Shown here one piece after another: positions 1 to 8,780 of a DNA stretch of 64,000 nucleotides. Positions within the stretch are counted from its first letter, which is position 1. The number at the start of each line of letters is the position of its first letter. Origin of the DNA: Microbacterium sp. BLY (GTDB lineage Bacteria > Actinomycetota > Actinomycetes > Actinomycetales > Microbacteriaceae); NCBI RefSeq assembly GCF_017939615.1, contig NZ_JAGKSR010000001.1, positions 1,054,001 through 1,118,000 of the forward strand, read 5' to 3'. The translations under genes were made by a program, and so were the position numbers. Below the pieces are notes generated by a model. It had not been told where the DNA came from and searched no databases. It was given only the letters and a program-made list of their open reading frames with translations.

Positions 1-1
1 C

Positions 2-790
2 GTGCGCATCGCCGGAGTGGCGGGCGACACGGCCCAGGCGGTCGCCGAGGCGGAGCTCGCCCGCTCCCTCGGCTACGACGCCGTGCTGGTGAGTCCCCGC
101 GTCGCGGGTGCGGACGAGCGTGCCCTGCTCGACCGTGCCCGCGCCGTCGGTGAGGTGCTGCCGCTGGTCGGCTTCTACCTGCAGACCGCGATCGGCGGTC
201 CCGTGCTCGACCGCGAGTTCTGGCGGGAGTTCGCCGCGATCCCGTCGGTCGTCGCCGTGAAGGCCGCGCCGTTCGACCGCTACCGCACGCTGGAGCTCGT
301 GCGGGGCGTCGCCGCCTCGGGCCGCGCCGACGAGATCGCGCTGTACACGGGCAACGACGACGCGATCGTCGCCGACCTGCTCTCCGAGTTCCACGTGGAC
401 TCCCCGTCCGGACGGCGCACCCTCCGCTTCGTCGGCGGGCTGCTCGGCCAGTGGGCCGTGGGCACGCAGGCCGCGGTCACCCTGCTCGAGCGGGCGCACC
501 GGGCCCTCGCCGGAGACGCGGAGGCCTACCGCGAGGTGGGGCGCCGGGCATCCGACATGGTGGACGTGAACCAGGCCGTGTTCGATCCGGGCAACGACTT
601 CCGTGGCGTCATCGCGGGCGTGCACGAGATGCTGCGCCAGCAGGGACTCCTCGAGGGGATCTGGTGCCTGGATCCCGACGAGGGCCTGTCGCCGGGCCAG
701 GCCGAGGAGATCGCGCGCGTCCGGCAGGCGTACCCGGAGCTGAACGACGACGCCTTCATCGCCGAGAACCTCGAGGCCTGGCTGCGATGA
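2..790 (+). CDS. Dihydrodipicolinate synthase/KDG aldolase family protein, 5' end outside window
   Basis: The first visible codon is an internal-looking GTG: the visible 262 residues lack roughly the first quarter of a normal 300-residue DHDPS/N-acetylneuraminate-lyase TIM barrel, so the gene starts upstream of the window. The segment VVAVKAAPF holds the lysine (visible residue 87) in the position of the Schiff-base lysine, and GFYLQTAIGG precedes it as the substrate-side strand. Enzymes of this family cleave or condense 2-keto acids (pyruvate aldolases). It is followed with an ATGA overlap by a 2-hydroxyacid dehydrogenase, so both probably belong to one sugar-acid catabolic operon. The substrate cannot be named from sequence. 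Confidence 0.8.
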   Translation: MRIAGVAGDTAQAVAEAELARSLGYDAVLVSPRVAGADERALLDRARAVGEVLPLVGFYLQTAIGGPVLDREFWREFAAIPSVVAVKAAPFDRYRTLELVRGVAASGRADEIALYTGNDDAIVADLLSEFHVDSPSGRRTLRFVGGLLGQWAVGTQAAVTLLERAHRALAGDAEAYREVGRRASDMVDVNQAVFDPGNDFRGVIAGVHEMLRQQGLLEGIWCLDPDEGLSPGQAEEIARVRQAYPELNDDAFIAENLEAWLR

Positions 791-1800
791 CCGCGGGGGC
801 GAGCGCTCCGACCGTGGTCGCGGTCGTCTCCGCGGAGCTCTTCGCGGAGTTCTTCACCCCGGCCGATGCGGCGCGCCTGGAGGCCGTCGCGGCGCGGCTC
901 GGCGGCACGTTCGCCCGCGTGGACCGGCTCGCGGATGCGGTGTGCGACGAGGCCCGCGTCGTGGTGACGAGCTGGGGTGTGGGTCCTTTCGACCACGCGG
1001 TGCTCGCCACGCTCCCGAAGCTCGAGCTCATCGCGCACACCGGGGCCACGATCAAGCCGTTCGCGACCGACGAGCTGTTCGACCGCGGCGTGCGGGTGAC
1101 GCAGGCCGGAGCGGGGATGGCCCGGTCGGTGGCGGAGGTGTCGCTGACCTTCACGCTCGCGCTGCTGCACCGGGTGCCCGAGATGCACGACGCGCTGCGC
1201 ACCGGAAGCGGCTGGTGGGACGCGGAGGCCGTCGGGGTGCAGCACGAGATCCTCGGCGCCCCCGTCGCGGTCATCGGGGCCTCCCGCACCGGCCGGGCCT
1301 ACCTCGCGCTGCTCCGTGCCCTGGGCGCCGAGCCGCTGCTCGTCGATCCGACCCTGGAGGCGGCGGAGGCGGCGTCCCTCGGCGCGGAGCTCGTCCCGCT
1401 CGACGAGGCGCTCCGTCGCGCGCGGATCGTCGCGGTGCACGCCCCGACGCTGCCGGAGACGCATCACCTGATCGGCGCGCGCGAACTCGCCCTGATGCCG
1501 GACGGCGCGGGCCTGGTGAACACGGCGCGCTCATGGCTCGTCGACGAGGCCGCCCTACTCGCCGAGCTCCAGCGCGGCCGGTTGAGCGCCGCGATCGACG
1601 TGTTCGACGAGGAGCCCCTGCCCGCGGACAGCCCCTTCCGCTCGGCACCGCGCGTGCTGCTCACCCCGCACCGGGCAGCCGGCACCCGGGAGGGGCGGCT
1701 GCGCCAGGGGCGGATCGTCGCCGACGAGCTCGACGCCTTCGCCGCGGGGCAGCCCCTCGGGCACGCCGTCGACCGCGCCCAGCTCTCCTCGATGGCATGA
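787..1800 (+). CDS. D-isomer-specific 2-hydroxyacid dehydrogenase
   Basis: 337 residues, normal family length. A Rossmann segment AVIGASRTGRAYLALL lies near residues 161-176, and the usual catalytic triad is visible: Arg248 in VNTAR, Glu275/Glu276 in FDEEPLP and His295 in LLTPH. The family reduces 2-keto acids to D-2-hydroxyacids, or the reverse, with NAD(P)H in the cytosol. The start ATG overlaps the stop of the upstream aldolase (ATGA), and the stop overlaps the next gene in the same way, so the three are translationally coupled. The GxxxxG loop has Ser-Arg-Thr, slightly unlike the common GxGxxG, so cofactor preference is uncertain. Confidence 0.88.
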   Translation: MTAGASAPTVVAVVSAELFAEFFTPADAARLEAVAARLGGTFARVDRLADAVCDEARVVVTSWGVGPFDHAVLATLPKLELIAHTGATIKPFATDELFDRGVRVTQAGAGMARSVAEVSLTFTLALLHRVPEMHDALRTGSGWWDAEAVGVQHEILGAPVAVIGASRTGRAYLALLRALGAEPLLVDPTLEAAEAASLGAELVPLDEALRRARIVAVHAPTLPETHHLIGARELALMPDGAGLVNTARSWLVDEAALLAELQRGRLSAAIDVFDEEPLPADSPFRSAPRVLLTPHRAAGTREGRLRQGRIVADELDAFAAGQPLGHAVDRAQLSSMA

Positions 1801-2723
1801 GCACCGTGGACGTCCGACCGGCACGCGCGGAGGACCAATCCGCCCTCGCGACGCTGTGGGCGGCCGCGTTCACGCCGCCCCTCGCGCCCGACCAGTGGCT
1901 GGTGGACGACGAGCGGCTGGATCACACGATCGTCGCCGCCGACGACGAGGGCGTGTGCGGGTCGATCTACGGGCTGCCGAAGCGCCTGCGGGAAGCGGAC
2001 GGCGGCGTGGCGCAGGTGCACGCGATCGGCAGCGTCGCGGTCGCCGAGCGGGCCCGCGGTCGCGGTCTCGCTCGCCGGCTCGTGGCCGCCACCCTCGACG
2101 CCGCCGGCGACGCCGACTGGGCGCTGCTGTTCACCGGCACACCGGACGTGTACCGCTCCAGCGGGTTCGAGACCTTCCCGATGCCCCGCACTCTCGCCGG
2201 ACCGTGGACAGCGCCGGGTGCTGACGCGGAGTCCGCGGCGATCGGACGCGAGACCGTCGGCCTGGGCACCCTGGGTCCGCTGCGCGACGCCTACGAACGC
2301 TCGCGTGCTGGCGAGGTCGTGCTCGCGCCCGTGCGCAGCGACCGCGACTGGACGATGGCGGAGATCCGTCTGCGCGGCGCGACGCTCTACCGGCGGGAGG
2401 AGGCCGGGGCCACGGTCGGCTACGCGATCGCCGAGGTGCGCGGCGGGCTCGGCCTGCTGCACGAGAGCGCCGCCGACCCCACCGCGCCCGACCCGGATGC
2501 CGTGCGCCGCACCCTGCTCGAAGCCGTGGCCGCCGACTGGGCCGCAGCGGGCGTCCGCACCTGTGACCTGGCGGTGCCCGCGCTCGCCGCGGAGGAGGCC
2601 GCCATCCGGGCTTTCGCTCCCGCGGCCGTGCGCCAGGACGACCGCACCGGGATGATCCGTCCGCTGCGACGCGAGGCCCGGGTGGACGGCATCCGCCACT
2701 TCACGGCGGGCGACTACTTCTGA
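1797..2723 (+). CDS. GNAT-family N-acetyltransferase (Eis-like)
   Basis: 308 residues. The acetyl-CoA binding pattern is clear at residues 80-97 (VAVAERARGRGLARRLV), following a beta strand IGSV as in GNAT proteins. The second half continues as another GNAT-like/SCP-like region, giving an Eis-type layout, but it is shorter than the roughly 400 residues of typical Eis proteins. The acceptor is unknown; Eis relatives acetylate amines including aminoglycosides. The ATG overlaps the preceding dehydrogenase stop by 4 nt, so it ends the three-gene unit. Its presence in a sugar-acid operon suggests an amino-bearing intermediate or simple co-transcription. Confidence 0.75.
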   Translation: MSTVDVRPARAEDQSALATLWAAAFTPPLAPDQWLVDDERLDHTIVAADDEGVCGSIYGLPKRLREADGGVAQVHAIGSVAVAERARGRGLARRLVAATLDAAGDADWALLFTGTPDVYRSSGFETFPMPRTLAGPWTAPGADAESAAIGRETVGLGTLGPLRDAYERSRAGEVVLAPVRSDRDWTMAEIRLRGATLYRREEAGATVGYAIAEVRGGLGLLHESAADPTAPDPDAVRRTLLEAVAADWAAAGVRTCDLAVPALAAEEAAIRAFAPAAVRQDDRTGMIRPLRREARVDGIRHFTAGDYF

Positions 2724-2827
2724 GCATCCGCTCGGAGAGCGCTGGGGATCGGGGACTGATCGGTGACCGCGATCCGGCCGAGGGCCGGACGCCTGACCGC
2801 GGCGAGGACGCCGCAAGGAGGATGAGC

Positions 2828-4981
2828 ATGACCCAGCTGGACACCACCACCGAGACTGCGGCGATGCGCAGTCGACGGATGCTGCTCGCCGGATTCGGCG
2901 CCGCCGCCCTGGGCGGGGTCGCGGCGATCGGCGCCCCCGCCGCCGCCCAGGCCGCAGGACCCGCCGTGCCGCAGGATGCGTCGGGCTCGAAGAACGTCGC
3001 GCACGGCGGCGTCGCCACCGCCCTCGCGACGCGCAAGGGAAAGGACGGCGACCTCGTGCGCACGAGCGGCTACGCCGCCCCCGGCGACGGCGGCGACGGG
3101 CTCTACCGGTTCGTGAAGAAGGACGCCCCCGCGGCCAACGGCGGCACGGTGCTCGCCGGGCCCAAGGGCGGCGCCTGGGTGCTCGTGCACGACGGCACCG
3201 TCGACTTCCGGAAGTTCGGCATCATGGACGCCTCCGTCCCCGCTGACGACGCGCTCGACGCGATGGTGGGCGACGCTCGGGTGCGGCGCGTGGAGGCGCA
3301 CACCGACCTCAACTTCGTCCGCCGGCACAAGTTCTCCCGGTCGAACATCGCCTTCGACTTCGGGCACCACCTCATGACGACCGAGGGCATCGAGAACGCC
3401 GGGAAGGACGACCCCTTCGCGGCCGTCATGTTCTTCCGCGGCGAGGTGACCGACGCGGTGCAGGAGGCGAAACTCGGCGAGGACGTGCCCGACCTCGCCG
3501 ACATCTTCCCCGTCGCCGACTCGTCGTTCTTCGCGGTCGGGGAGTGGTACGCCGCCGAGGTCAACGCGCTGTCGGGCCGCTGGGAGCGCGAGCTGCAGCG
3601 GCTGGTGCAGGTGACCCAGATCGTCGACGGCCGGCACATCCGCGTGAACTACAAGAACGGCTGGCCGCTCGGCAAGGACCGCACGATGACGTGGCGGCAC
3701 GTGAAGCCGGTGCAGGACGTGACGGTGTCCAACCTCAAGTTCCTCGGCAAGGGGACGGACGAGTACACCGGGTCGCACCCGCTGGCGTTCGAGTACGCGG
3801 TGCGCTGCGACGTCGACCACATCGACGGGACGGCGACGTTCTGGCCGCTGATCCAGCGTCGGTGGAACACGTACTTCACCACGGAGAGCTGCACCCTGAA
3901 GAACCCGACCTCCGTCACGTGGGGCGGCGCGGGGTACCTGACGCAGCAGATCTACTGCCTGTACGGGTACGTCGCCAACTGCCACACGGCCAACGCCCGC
4001 CACCTCAACGACTTCACCGCGAGCGCCTACTGCCTCGTGGAGAACTGCCACGGCGACGGCGATGACCAGGGTCCCTTCGTCACGCACGGCCAGTACGAGC
4101 ACGACCTCACCTACACGGGCAACTCCGGACTCATGACGTTCGCGAACTCCGGCGCCGCGTGGGGGTCGGCCGCGAAGCGCATCACCGTCCGCAAGCACGT
4201 GTGCTCGTGGTTCGTCGCGCGCGTGCGCATCACCGACCTGACACTGGAGGACGTGCAGGTGATCGGCAAGCCCTCGCTGTCCGGCTCGGGGATGCTGTGG
4301 ATCAACGCGGACGGTGCGCAGCTGCGCGGCTGCACCGCCTCGGACACGCTCATCATCACCCAGGCCTCCGACAACTCCGCCCGGCCGACGGTGATCGCCG
4401 ACTCCCACTTCACGTTCGTCGCCCCCGGTGAGCTCACGAACGCGACGGTGAAGACCCCGGTGACGTTCGTCGACACCGTGCTCGACCGGGTCGGCGGCAT
4501 GAAGATCAACGGCCCCGCGGCCGTGGCCTTCCGCGGCTCGACGCTCACCGCGGCCGACGACGCGGCGCCCATCGCGTCCGCGACGGGAAAGCTGCGCATC
4601 GAAGGGTCCACGCTCCGCAACGCGCGTATCGCGGCCGCATCGAAGGACCGTCAGGTGATCGAGATCGCCGGATCCGAGGTGTCCGCGAAGGGTGGGACGA
4701 CGGTGTCGCGGTCGGGCGCCGGCGAACTTCATCTGACACTCTCCGACAGCACGTTCCGGGCGGAGGGGTCGACCACGCATGTCGCGGTCACGAGCGGGGC
4801 CACGCACTATCGCGCGGTCGGCAACCGGTTCGAGGGCGGCGCGCTGGACCTCCGCGACGACGCGTTCGGTGCGGGGTCGTCGCTGCTGCACACCGGCAAC
4901 GTCGAGGCCGGTGTCACCCGCTCGGCGTTCCCCGCTGAGGGCGACCGGGTCGTCGACACCGCCAACCTCGTCGTCGGCTGA
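2828..4981 (+). CDS. Tat-exported right-handed beta-helix (pectate-lyase-like) protein, paralog 1
   Basis: 717 residues. I prefer the ATG at 2828 because AAGGAGG (2815-2821) is 6 nt upstream; the ATG at 2822 directly abuts that ribosome site. A twin-arginine signal (RSRRMLLAGF, Arg16-Arg17) is followed by an Ala-rich h-region and an AQA cleavage site near residue 44, so the protein is exported folded. The central part has the short Cys/Asn-rich turns of a parallel beta-helix (for example YCLVENCHGDGDDQG). Closely related to the protein at 16169-18385, with long matching stretches from residue 70 to 520. No catalytic residues can be assigned; a polysaccharide lyase or tailspike-like glycan binder is the likeliest role. 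Confidence 0.75.
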   Translation: MTQLDTTTETAAMRSRRMLLAGFGAAALGGVAAIGAPAAAQAAGPAVPQDASGSKNVAHGGVATALATRKGKDGDLVRTSGYAAPGDGGDGLYRFVKKDAPAANGGTVLAGPKGGAWVLVHDGTVDFRKFGIMDASVPADDALDAMVGDARVRRVEAHTDLNFVRRHKFSRSNIAFDFGHHLMTTEGIENAGKDDPFAAVMFFRGEVTDAVQEAKLGEDVPDLADIFPVADSSFFAVGEWYAAEVNALSGRWERELQRLVQVTQIVDGRHIRVNYKNGWPLGKDRTMTWRHVKPVQDVTVSNLKFLGKGTDEYTGSHPLAFEYAVRCDVDHIDGTATFWPLIQRRWNTYFTTESCTLKNPTSVTWGGAGYLTQQIYCLYGYVANCHTANARHLNDFTASAYCLVENCHGDGDDQGPFVTHGQYEHDLTYTGNSGLMTFANSGAAWGSAAKRITVRKHVCSWFVARVRITDLTLEDVQVIGKPSLSGSGMLWINADGAQLRGCTASDTLIITQASDNSARPTVIADSHFTFVAPGELTNATVKTPVTFVDTVLDRVGGMKINGPAAVAFRGSTLTAADDAAPIASATGKLRIEGSTLRNARIAAASKDRQVIEIAGSEVSAKGGTTVSRSGAGELHLTLSDSTFRAEGSTTHVAVTSGATHYRAVGNRFEGGALDLRDDAFGAGSSLLHTGNVEAGVTRSAFPAEGDRVVDTANLVVG

Positions 4982-4984
4982 TCC

Positions 4985-5078
4985 CGCCGGGCACAACTCC
5001 GGAGATTCGGCGCTCCGCGCCGCCACCTCGGCCCCGCCTCGGGCGTGTCGCCGAGGATCTCCTGAGTTGTGCCCGGCG
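4985..5078. terminator. Long imperfect inverted repeat between convergent genes
   Basis: The left arm 4985-5012 and right arm 5049-5078 pair over 15 consecutive bases, then after one mismatch over 6 more and, past a bulge, 6 more. It lies exactly between the ends of two convergent genes, so it can act as a bidirectional terminator. The arm element GGGCACAACTCCGGAGAT has a close relative in the inverted repeat at 44702-44771. Confidence 0.6.
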
Positions 5079-5107
5079 AGTGCCGGTGCCGTCGCCGCGG
5101 CATCCCC

Positions 5108-5365
5108 CTACTGGGTCCGGCGAGACGTCAGACGACGGAGGATCCGGCGGCGCAGCCGGTGTAGCAGCGGCATCTCGAGATAGATCACGAGCGGGACGGC
5201 GATGGTGACGAGCACCAGGGTGCGCACCACGACCGGGAGTGCCGACAACACGTCACCGAGGAGCAGGTTCAGGACGGTGAGGGTCGGGAAGACGGCGATC
5301 CAGATCATCAGGGCGAGCTGGTGCTGCGTGGGCGGTGCGGGGGTGGGGTGCGGTGCGGCGGACAT
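5108..5365 (-). CDS. Small two-helix membrane protein
   Basis: 85 residues starting at MSAAPHP. Two hydrophobic helices (about residues 17-37 and 44-66) are followed by a strongly basic tail (RLRRRILRRL), giving a cytoplasmic C-terminus. It resembles the small membrane tails often found next to or fused to antibiotic-biosynthesis-monooxygenase-type proteins; the function is unknown. It lies 26 nt downstream of the FAD oxidoreductase gene on the same strand, so the two are probably co-transcribed. Confidence 0.65.
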   Translation of the reverse strand: MSAAPHPTPAPPTQHQLALMIWIAVFPTLTVLNLLLGDVLSALPVVVRTLVLVTIAVPLVIYLEMPLLHRLRRRILRRLTSRRTQ

Positions 5366-5391
5366 GATGGTGTTCCTTCTCTCTCGGGGGT

Positions 5392-6303
5392 TCAGGCGCC
5401 GCGGTGGATCGCGAGCTGGGCGGCGAGGTCGTCGTCGGTGAGGTCGGCGTTGAGGGCGATCGCAGCGGCCGAGCCCTGTCCAGCGGCGGTAATGAGCTGT
5501 GCGCGCGGGTCGGCGACGTTCCCGGCGACAAAGACCCCTGGCACGCTCGTGCGTCCGCCGGAATCGTGGCGGACCCACCCGTTCTCGTCGGTCTCGCAGC
5601 CGAGGGCGCGGAGGAGGGCGTCGTGGCCGCGCATCTCGGGGCGGACGAACACCGCGGTACGCTCGACGCGGGTGCCGTCGCTCAGCTCGACGCCCTGGAG
5701 GCGGTCCGCGCTGACGACGGCCCGGGCGACCTCCCCCGAATGCACGCGGACGCCGCGCGCGTCGAGACGCTCCTGCTCGTCCGCCGTGAGCGAGCGGGTG
5801 TGGGGGAAGTAGACGACGTCGTCGGACCACTGGGCGATGAGGAGGGCGTGCGCGACCGATGCGGCCGTGCCGCCGATCACCCCGAGGGCGCGATCACGCA
5901 CCTCGTAGCCGTGGCAGTACGGGCAGTGCAGCACGTCGCGCCCCCAGCGTTCGCGCAGATGCGGGATGTCGGGGATCTCGTCGCGAAGGCCCGTGCTGAT
6001 CAGCACCCTCCGGGCCTCCAGCCGGCGCCCGTCGAGGGTGGCCAGGAAGCCCGGCGAGAGCTCCGCGACGCGTCCTTCGATGATCGTGCCTCCGTATCCT
6101 GCGACCTCTTCGCGGCCGCTTGCGAGCAGCGCGGCGGGCGCGGCGCCGTCGCGGGAGAGGAAGCCGTGCAGGTGCGCCGCGGGGGCGTTGCGGGGTTCCC
6201 CGGCGTCGACGATCGCGACCGTCCGTCGGGCGCGGAGCAGGACCAGGGCGGCGCTGAGGCCGGCGGCACCGCCGCCGACGATGAGCACATCGATTCTCTT
6301 CAT
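5392..6303 (-). CDS. Thioredoxin-reductase-like FAD/NAD(P)H oxidoreductase
   Basis: 303 residues, close to the usual length of TrxB-like proteins. The FAD-binding GGGAAG lies at residues 10-15 (after IDVLIVG), a redox-active CPYC at 127-130, a second dinucleotide-binding loop GVIGGTAASV at 141-150, and the C-terminal FAD motif GNVADPRAQL. The CPYC centre sits in the NAD(P)H domain as in thioredoxin reductases, so it should pass electrons from NAD(P)H through FAD to a dithiol or small redox partner. It is divergent from a cupin-type XRE regulator across a 77-bp gap with a clean palindrome, a common arrangement for this family. Confidence 0.87.
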   Translation of the reverse strand: MKRIDVLIVGGGAAGLSAALVLLRARRTVAIVDAGEPRNAPAAHLHGFLSRDGAAPAALLASGREEVAGYGGTIIEGRVAELSPGFLATLDGRRLEARRVLISTGLRDEIPDIPHLRERWGRDVLHCPYCHGYEVRDRALGVIGGTAASVAHALLIAQWSDDVVYFPHTRSLTADEQERLDARGVRVHSGEVARAVVSADRLQGVELSDGTRVERTAVFVRPEMRGHDALLRALGCETDENGWVRHDSGGRTSVPGVFVAGNVADPRAQLITAAGQGSAAAIALNADLTDDDLAAQLAIHRGA

Positions 6304-6333
6304 GCGACGAGGCTCGCGCCGGAGGTGCCGGAG

Positions 6334-6351
6334 CGGCAAACTTCTTTGCCG
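6334..6351. promoter_or_regulatory. Palindromic operator CGGCAAA-N4-TTTGCCG
   Basis: A perfect 7-bp inverted repeat with a 4-bp centre (CTTC) in the 77-bp space between the divergent oxidoreductase and XRE-cupin regulator genes. It ends 29 bp before the regulator start, which suits autoregulation plus control of the oxidoreductase. Confidence 0.6.
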
Positions 6352-6380
6352 TTTCCGGGAAGTCCCACCAGACTGTCGAC

Positions 6381-6965
6381 GTGCACGATGACGAGATCGA
6401 CGCGACGCTCGATGGCGTGGGCCCGCGGTTGCGGTGGCTGCGGAAGCAGCGCGGGATGACACTGACCGAGGTCGCCGCCGCGACGGGGATCTCCACGAGC
6501 ACGCTCTCGCGGTTGGAGACGGGGCAACGCCGACCGAGCCTCGAACTCCTCCTCCCGCTCGCCCGCGCCCACCGGGTGCCGTTGGACGACCTCGTCGGGG
6601 CGCCCGACGTCGGCGATCCGCGCGTGCGGTTGAAGCCACGCCGCCGCCACGGCCGGATCGTCGTGCCGCTGACCCCGCACGCCGGGCCGGTCCAGGCCTG
6701 GAAGATCCTCATCCCGGGGAGCCAGGTGACTCCGCGACCTCGGGCGCACGAGGGCCGCGAATGGCTCTACGTGCTCAGCGGCACCATGCGGTTGATCCTC
6801 GGCACGCGCGACCTTCGCATGGCGGCCGGGGAGGTCGCCGAGTTCGACACGCACGTGCCGCACTGGTTCGGGAGCGCGGACGGGAAGCCCGCCGAAGTGC
6901 TCAGCCTGTTCGGCCGGCAGGGGGAACGCGTGCACGCGGGGGAGCCGGGCGACCAGGAGGAGTAG
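6381..6965 (+). CDS. XRE-family transcriptional regulator with cupin sensor domain
   Basis: 194 residues from a GTG start. The N-terminal helix-turn-helix spans about residues 14-68 (LRKQRGMTLTEVAAATGISTSTLSRLE, shown here in part), followed by a cupin barrel from about residue 90 (HEGREWLYVLSG ... VPHWFG). This is the domain order of small-ligand-responsive XRE-cupin regulators. It faces the thioredoxin-reductase-like gene and probably controls it through the palindrome between them. The ligand is not predictable. Confidence 0.88.
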   Translation: MHDDEIDATLDGVGPRLRWLRKQRGMTLTEVAAATGISTSTLSRLETGQRRPSLELLLPLARAHRVPLDDLVGAPDVGDPRVRLKPRRRHGRIVVPLTPHAGPVQAWKILIPGSQVTPRPRAHEGREWLYVLSGTMRLILGTRDLRMAAGEVAEFDTHVPHWFGSADGKPAEVLSLFGRQGERVHAGEPGDQEE

Positions 6966-6989
6966 TCGTGCCCGGCGAGGCTCCGCGGG

Positions 6990-7901
6990 TCAGCGGACGA
7001 GCTCGGCGATCCAGTCGGTGGCGGCGATGGCCTCGCGGCGCTGGAAGTCGCGGAGCGTCGTCATCCCGGCCGGCGCAGGGAGACGGCACTTCTCGAACCA
7101 AGCGCCTCCCGCGGCGGACAGGAGCGCGATGTGGTCCGCCGTGTCGGACCCGGCGAAGACGGGATGGTCGAGCAGCGGGCGGACGTCGGCCGCGGCGTCC
7201 TCGACCCGGAGGTCGAGCAGGTAAAGGAGGGCGTCCTCCCACCCCGCACCGCGGGCCGCCCACGGCCAGTCGAGCAGTCGTGCGCGGCCGGAGGCCTCGA
7301 TGAGGATGTTGTCGGCTCTGAGGTCGGCGTGCAGGAGCCGATCGCCCGCGACGGCGGTGCCCACCCGTTCCGCCGCCGTGCGGAGGAGGTCGACGTTCTG
7401 CGCGCACCACGGCGTGGTCGTCTGCAGCAACCCGGCCTCCTCCAGTCGTCGCCAGGAGCCGGAGTCGTCCTGCAACTCATCCGAGAGACGGGGAACGGTG
7501 TCCGGGGTCGAGGCACGGGACAGGGCGGCGATCGCGTCCAGGACGTGCGCGGTGTCAGGGGAGGCGGCCGAGCGCTCGGGATGACGACCCTCCACGTCTT
7601 CGATCAGGAGCACCGCCCACCCGTCCGCGGTGAAGGCGTCGACGAGGTGCGCGGCGGGCAGGGAGCGGGGGATCGCGCCGAGCACCTCGGCCTCCCGGAC
7701 GTAGAGCGCGTACGTGCCGTCCGCGGACTCCTGCACCGCCTTGACGAACAGCCGCCGTCCGTCGGCGAAGGTGAGCCGTGAGGCCAGTCCCGCGGAGAAT
7801 CCGCCGTCCTGCGACTGGGCCCGTGCCACCGGGGACCCGGCGAACTCCTCGACCCGGGCTCGGAGAGCAGGAGGGAGCTGAGTCCAGTCGAGGCGCGCCA
7901 T
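6990..7901 (-). CDS. Aminoglycoside phosphotransferase-family kinase
   Basis: 303 residues with a protein-kinase-like APH fold. The catalytic loop HADLRADNILIE carries the Brenner motif (His, Asp and the metal-binding Asn), and LLDWPWA supplies the downstream metal Asp. Upstream, RLFVKAVQE contains the ATP-lysine. These enzymes phosphorylate hydroxyls of antibiotics, sugars, choline or similar metabolites; the substrate is not predictable. It stands alone between the XRE gene and the SDR gene. The stop lies 24 nt from the convergent XRE gene end. Confidence 0.85.
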   Translation of the reverse strand: MARLDWTQLPPALRARVEEFAGSPVARAQSQDGGFSAGLASRLTFADGRRLFVKAVQESADGTYALYVREAEVLGAIPRSLPAAHLVDAFTADGWAVLLIEDVEGRHPERSAASPDTAHVLDAIAALSRASTPDTVPRLSDELQDDSGSWRRLEEAGLLQTTTPWCAQNVDLLRTAAERVGTAVAGDRLLHADLRADNILIEASGRARLLDWPWAARGAGWEDALLYLLDLRVEDAAADVRPLLDHPVFAGSDTADHIALLSAAGGAWFEKCRLPAPAGMTTLRDFQRREAIAATDWIAELVR

Positions 7902-7925
7902 CGCCCCAGCGTAGACGGCGTCTGC

Positions 7926-8780
7926 TCAGGCCCCGGTGAGGCCGACGAGTTCGGCGCTGCGCTGCCAGAGGGCCTCGGCGAGAGCGGGGTCGTTCACCTG
8001 CGGGTTCACGCGGGTGGTGAGGGCGCGCTCGTCGTAGTAGCTGCCAGAGATCCAGGTCTCGCCGGGGGTGCCTTCCAGGAACCAGCGCAGGGTCTCCCCG
8101 CCGCGGTCGCTGCCGATGAGCACGAGACGACGCAACGGCGTGCGGTAGACGAGGCGCATGATGCTGGACGATTCCGCGGCGAAGTTCGTCGCCACGGTGC
8201 CGGGGTGGAAGGCCACGGCGCTGAGGCCCTGTGCATGGAACTTCTCATGCAGGCTCTTCGCCATCAGGACGTTCGCGAGCTTGGCATCGCCGTAGGCCTT
8301 ATTCGGGGAGAACCGGCGGGTGTTGTCGAGGTCGTCGACGTCGAGGTGGCCGAACAGGCGATGGGCGACGCTGGACGTCTGGACGACGGCGCCGCGGGCG
8401 GCGAGCAACTGCGGCAGCAGGCGGTTGGTCAGCAGGAACGGCGCGAGGTGGTTGACCTGCATGGTCTTCTCGTGGCCGTCGACCGTAGGGGTGCGGTCGC
8501 CGAAGATGCCGCCGGCGTTGTTGGCCAGCACGTCGATGCCCGTGTCGCCCACGGCGTCAGCGAGCTGCCCGGCGAGCGCGCGCACGTCGTCGAGGCGCGC
8601 GAAGTCGGCCGTGAACCACTCGGCGCCGGTTTCGTCCGCCACGGCGCGCATCTTCTCGGGTGAGCGTCCGACGAGGAGCAGGCGGTGCGGGGAGGAGGCG
8701 AGTTGGCGGGCGGCGGCGGCGCCGATGCCGTCCGAGGCGCCGGTGAGGACGATCGTGCGCGTCGCCACGTCGTCGCTCAC
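7926..8780 (-). CDS. Short-chain dehydrogenase/reductase (SDR), retinol-dehydrogenase-like
   Basis: 284 residues. Shows the NAD(P)-binding TGASDGIGAAAARQ, the structural NNAGG and the catalytic Tyr-x-x-x-Lys in AYGDAK. Length and the C-terminal extension fit the WW-oxidoreductase/retinol-dehydrogenase-like SDR branch. The GTG start overlaps the stop of the GntR regulator gene (GTGA), so it is translated from the regulator mRNA. The substrate is unknown; it may be part of the catabolic regulon or only co-transcribed. Confidence 0.85.
   Translation of the reverse strand: MSDDVATRTIVLTGASDGIGAAAARQLASSPHRLLLVGRSPEKMRAVADETGAEWFTADFARLDDVRALAGQLADAVGDTGIDVLANNAGGIFGDRTPTVDGHEKTMQVNHLAPFLLTNRLLPQLLAARGAVVQTSSVAHRLFGHLDVDDLDNTRRFSPNKAYGDAKLANVLMAKSLHEKFHAQGLSAVAFHPGTVATNFAAESSSIMRLVYRTPLRRLVLIGSDRGGETLRWFLEGTPGETWISGSYYDERALTTRVNPQVNDPALAEALWQRSAELVGLTGA

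Noticed and set aside
2714..5026. A long minus-strand frame antisense to the first beta-helix gene
   Set aside because: The plus-strand frame has a Tat signal, a ribosome site and a paralog; the antisense frame is Arg/Gly/Val filler.
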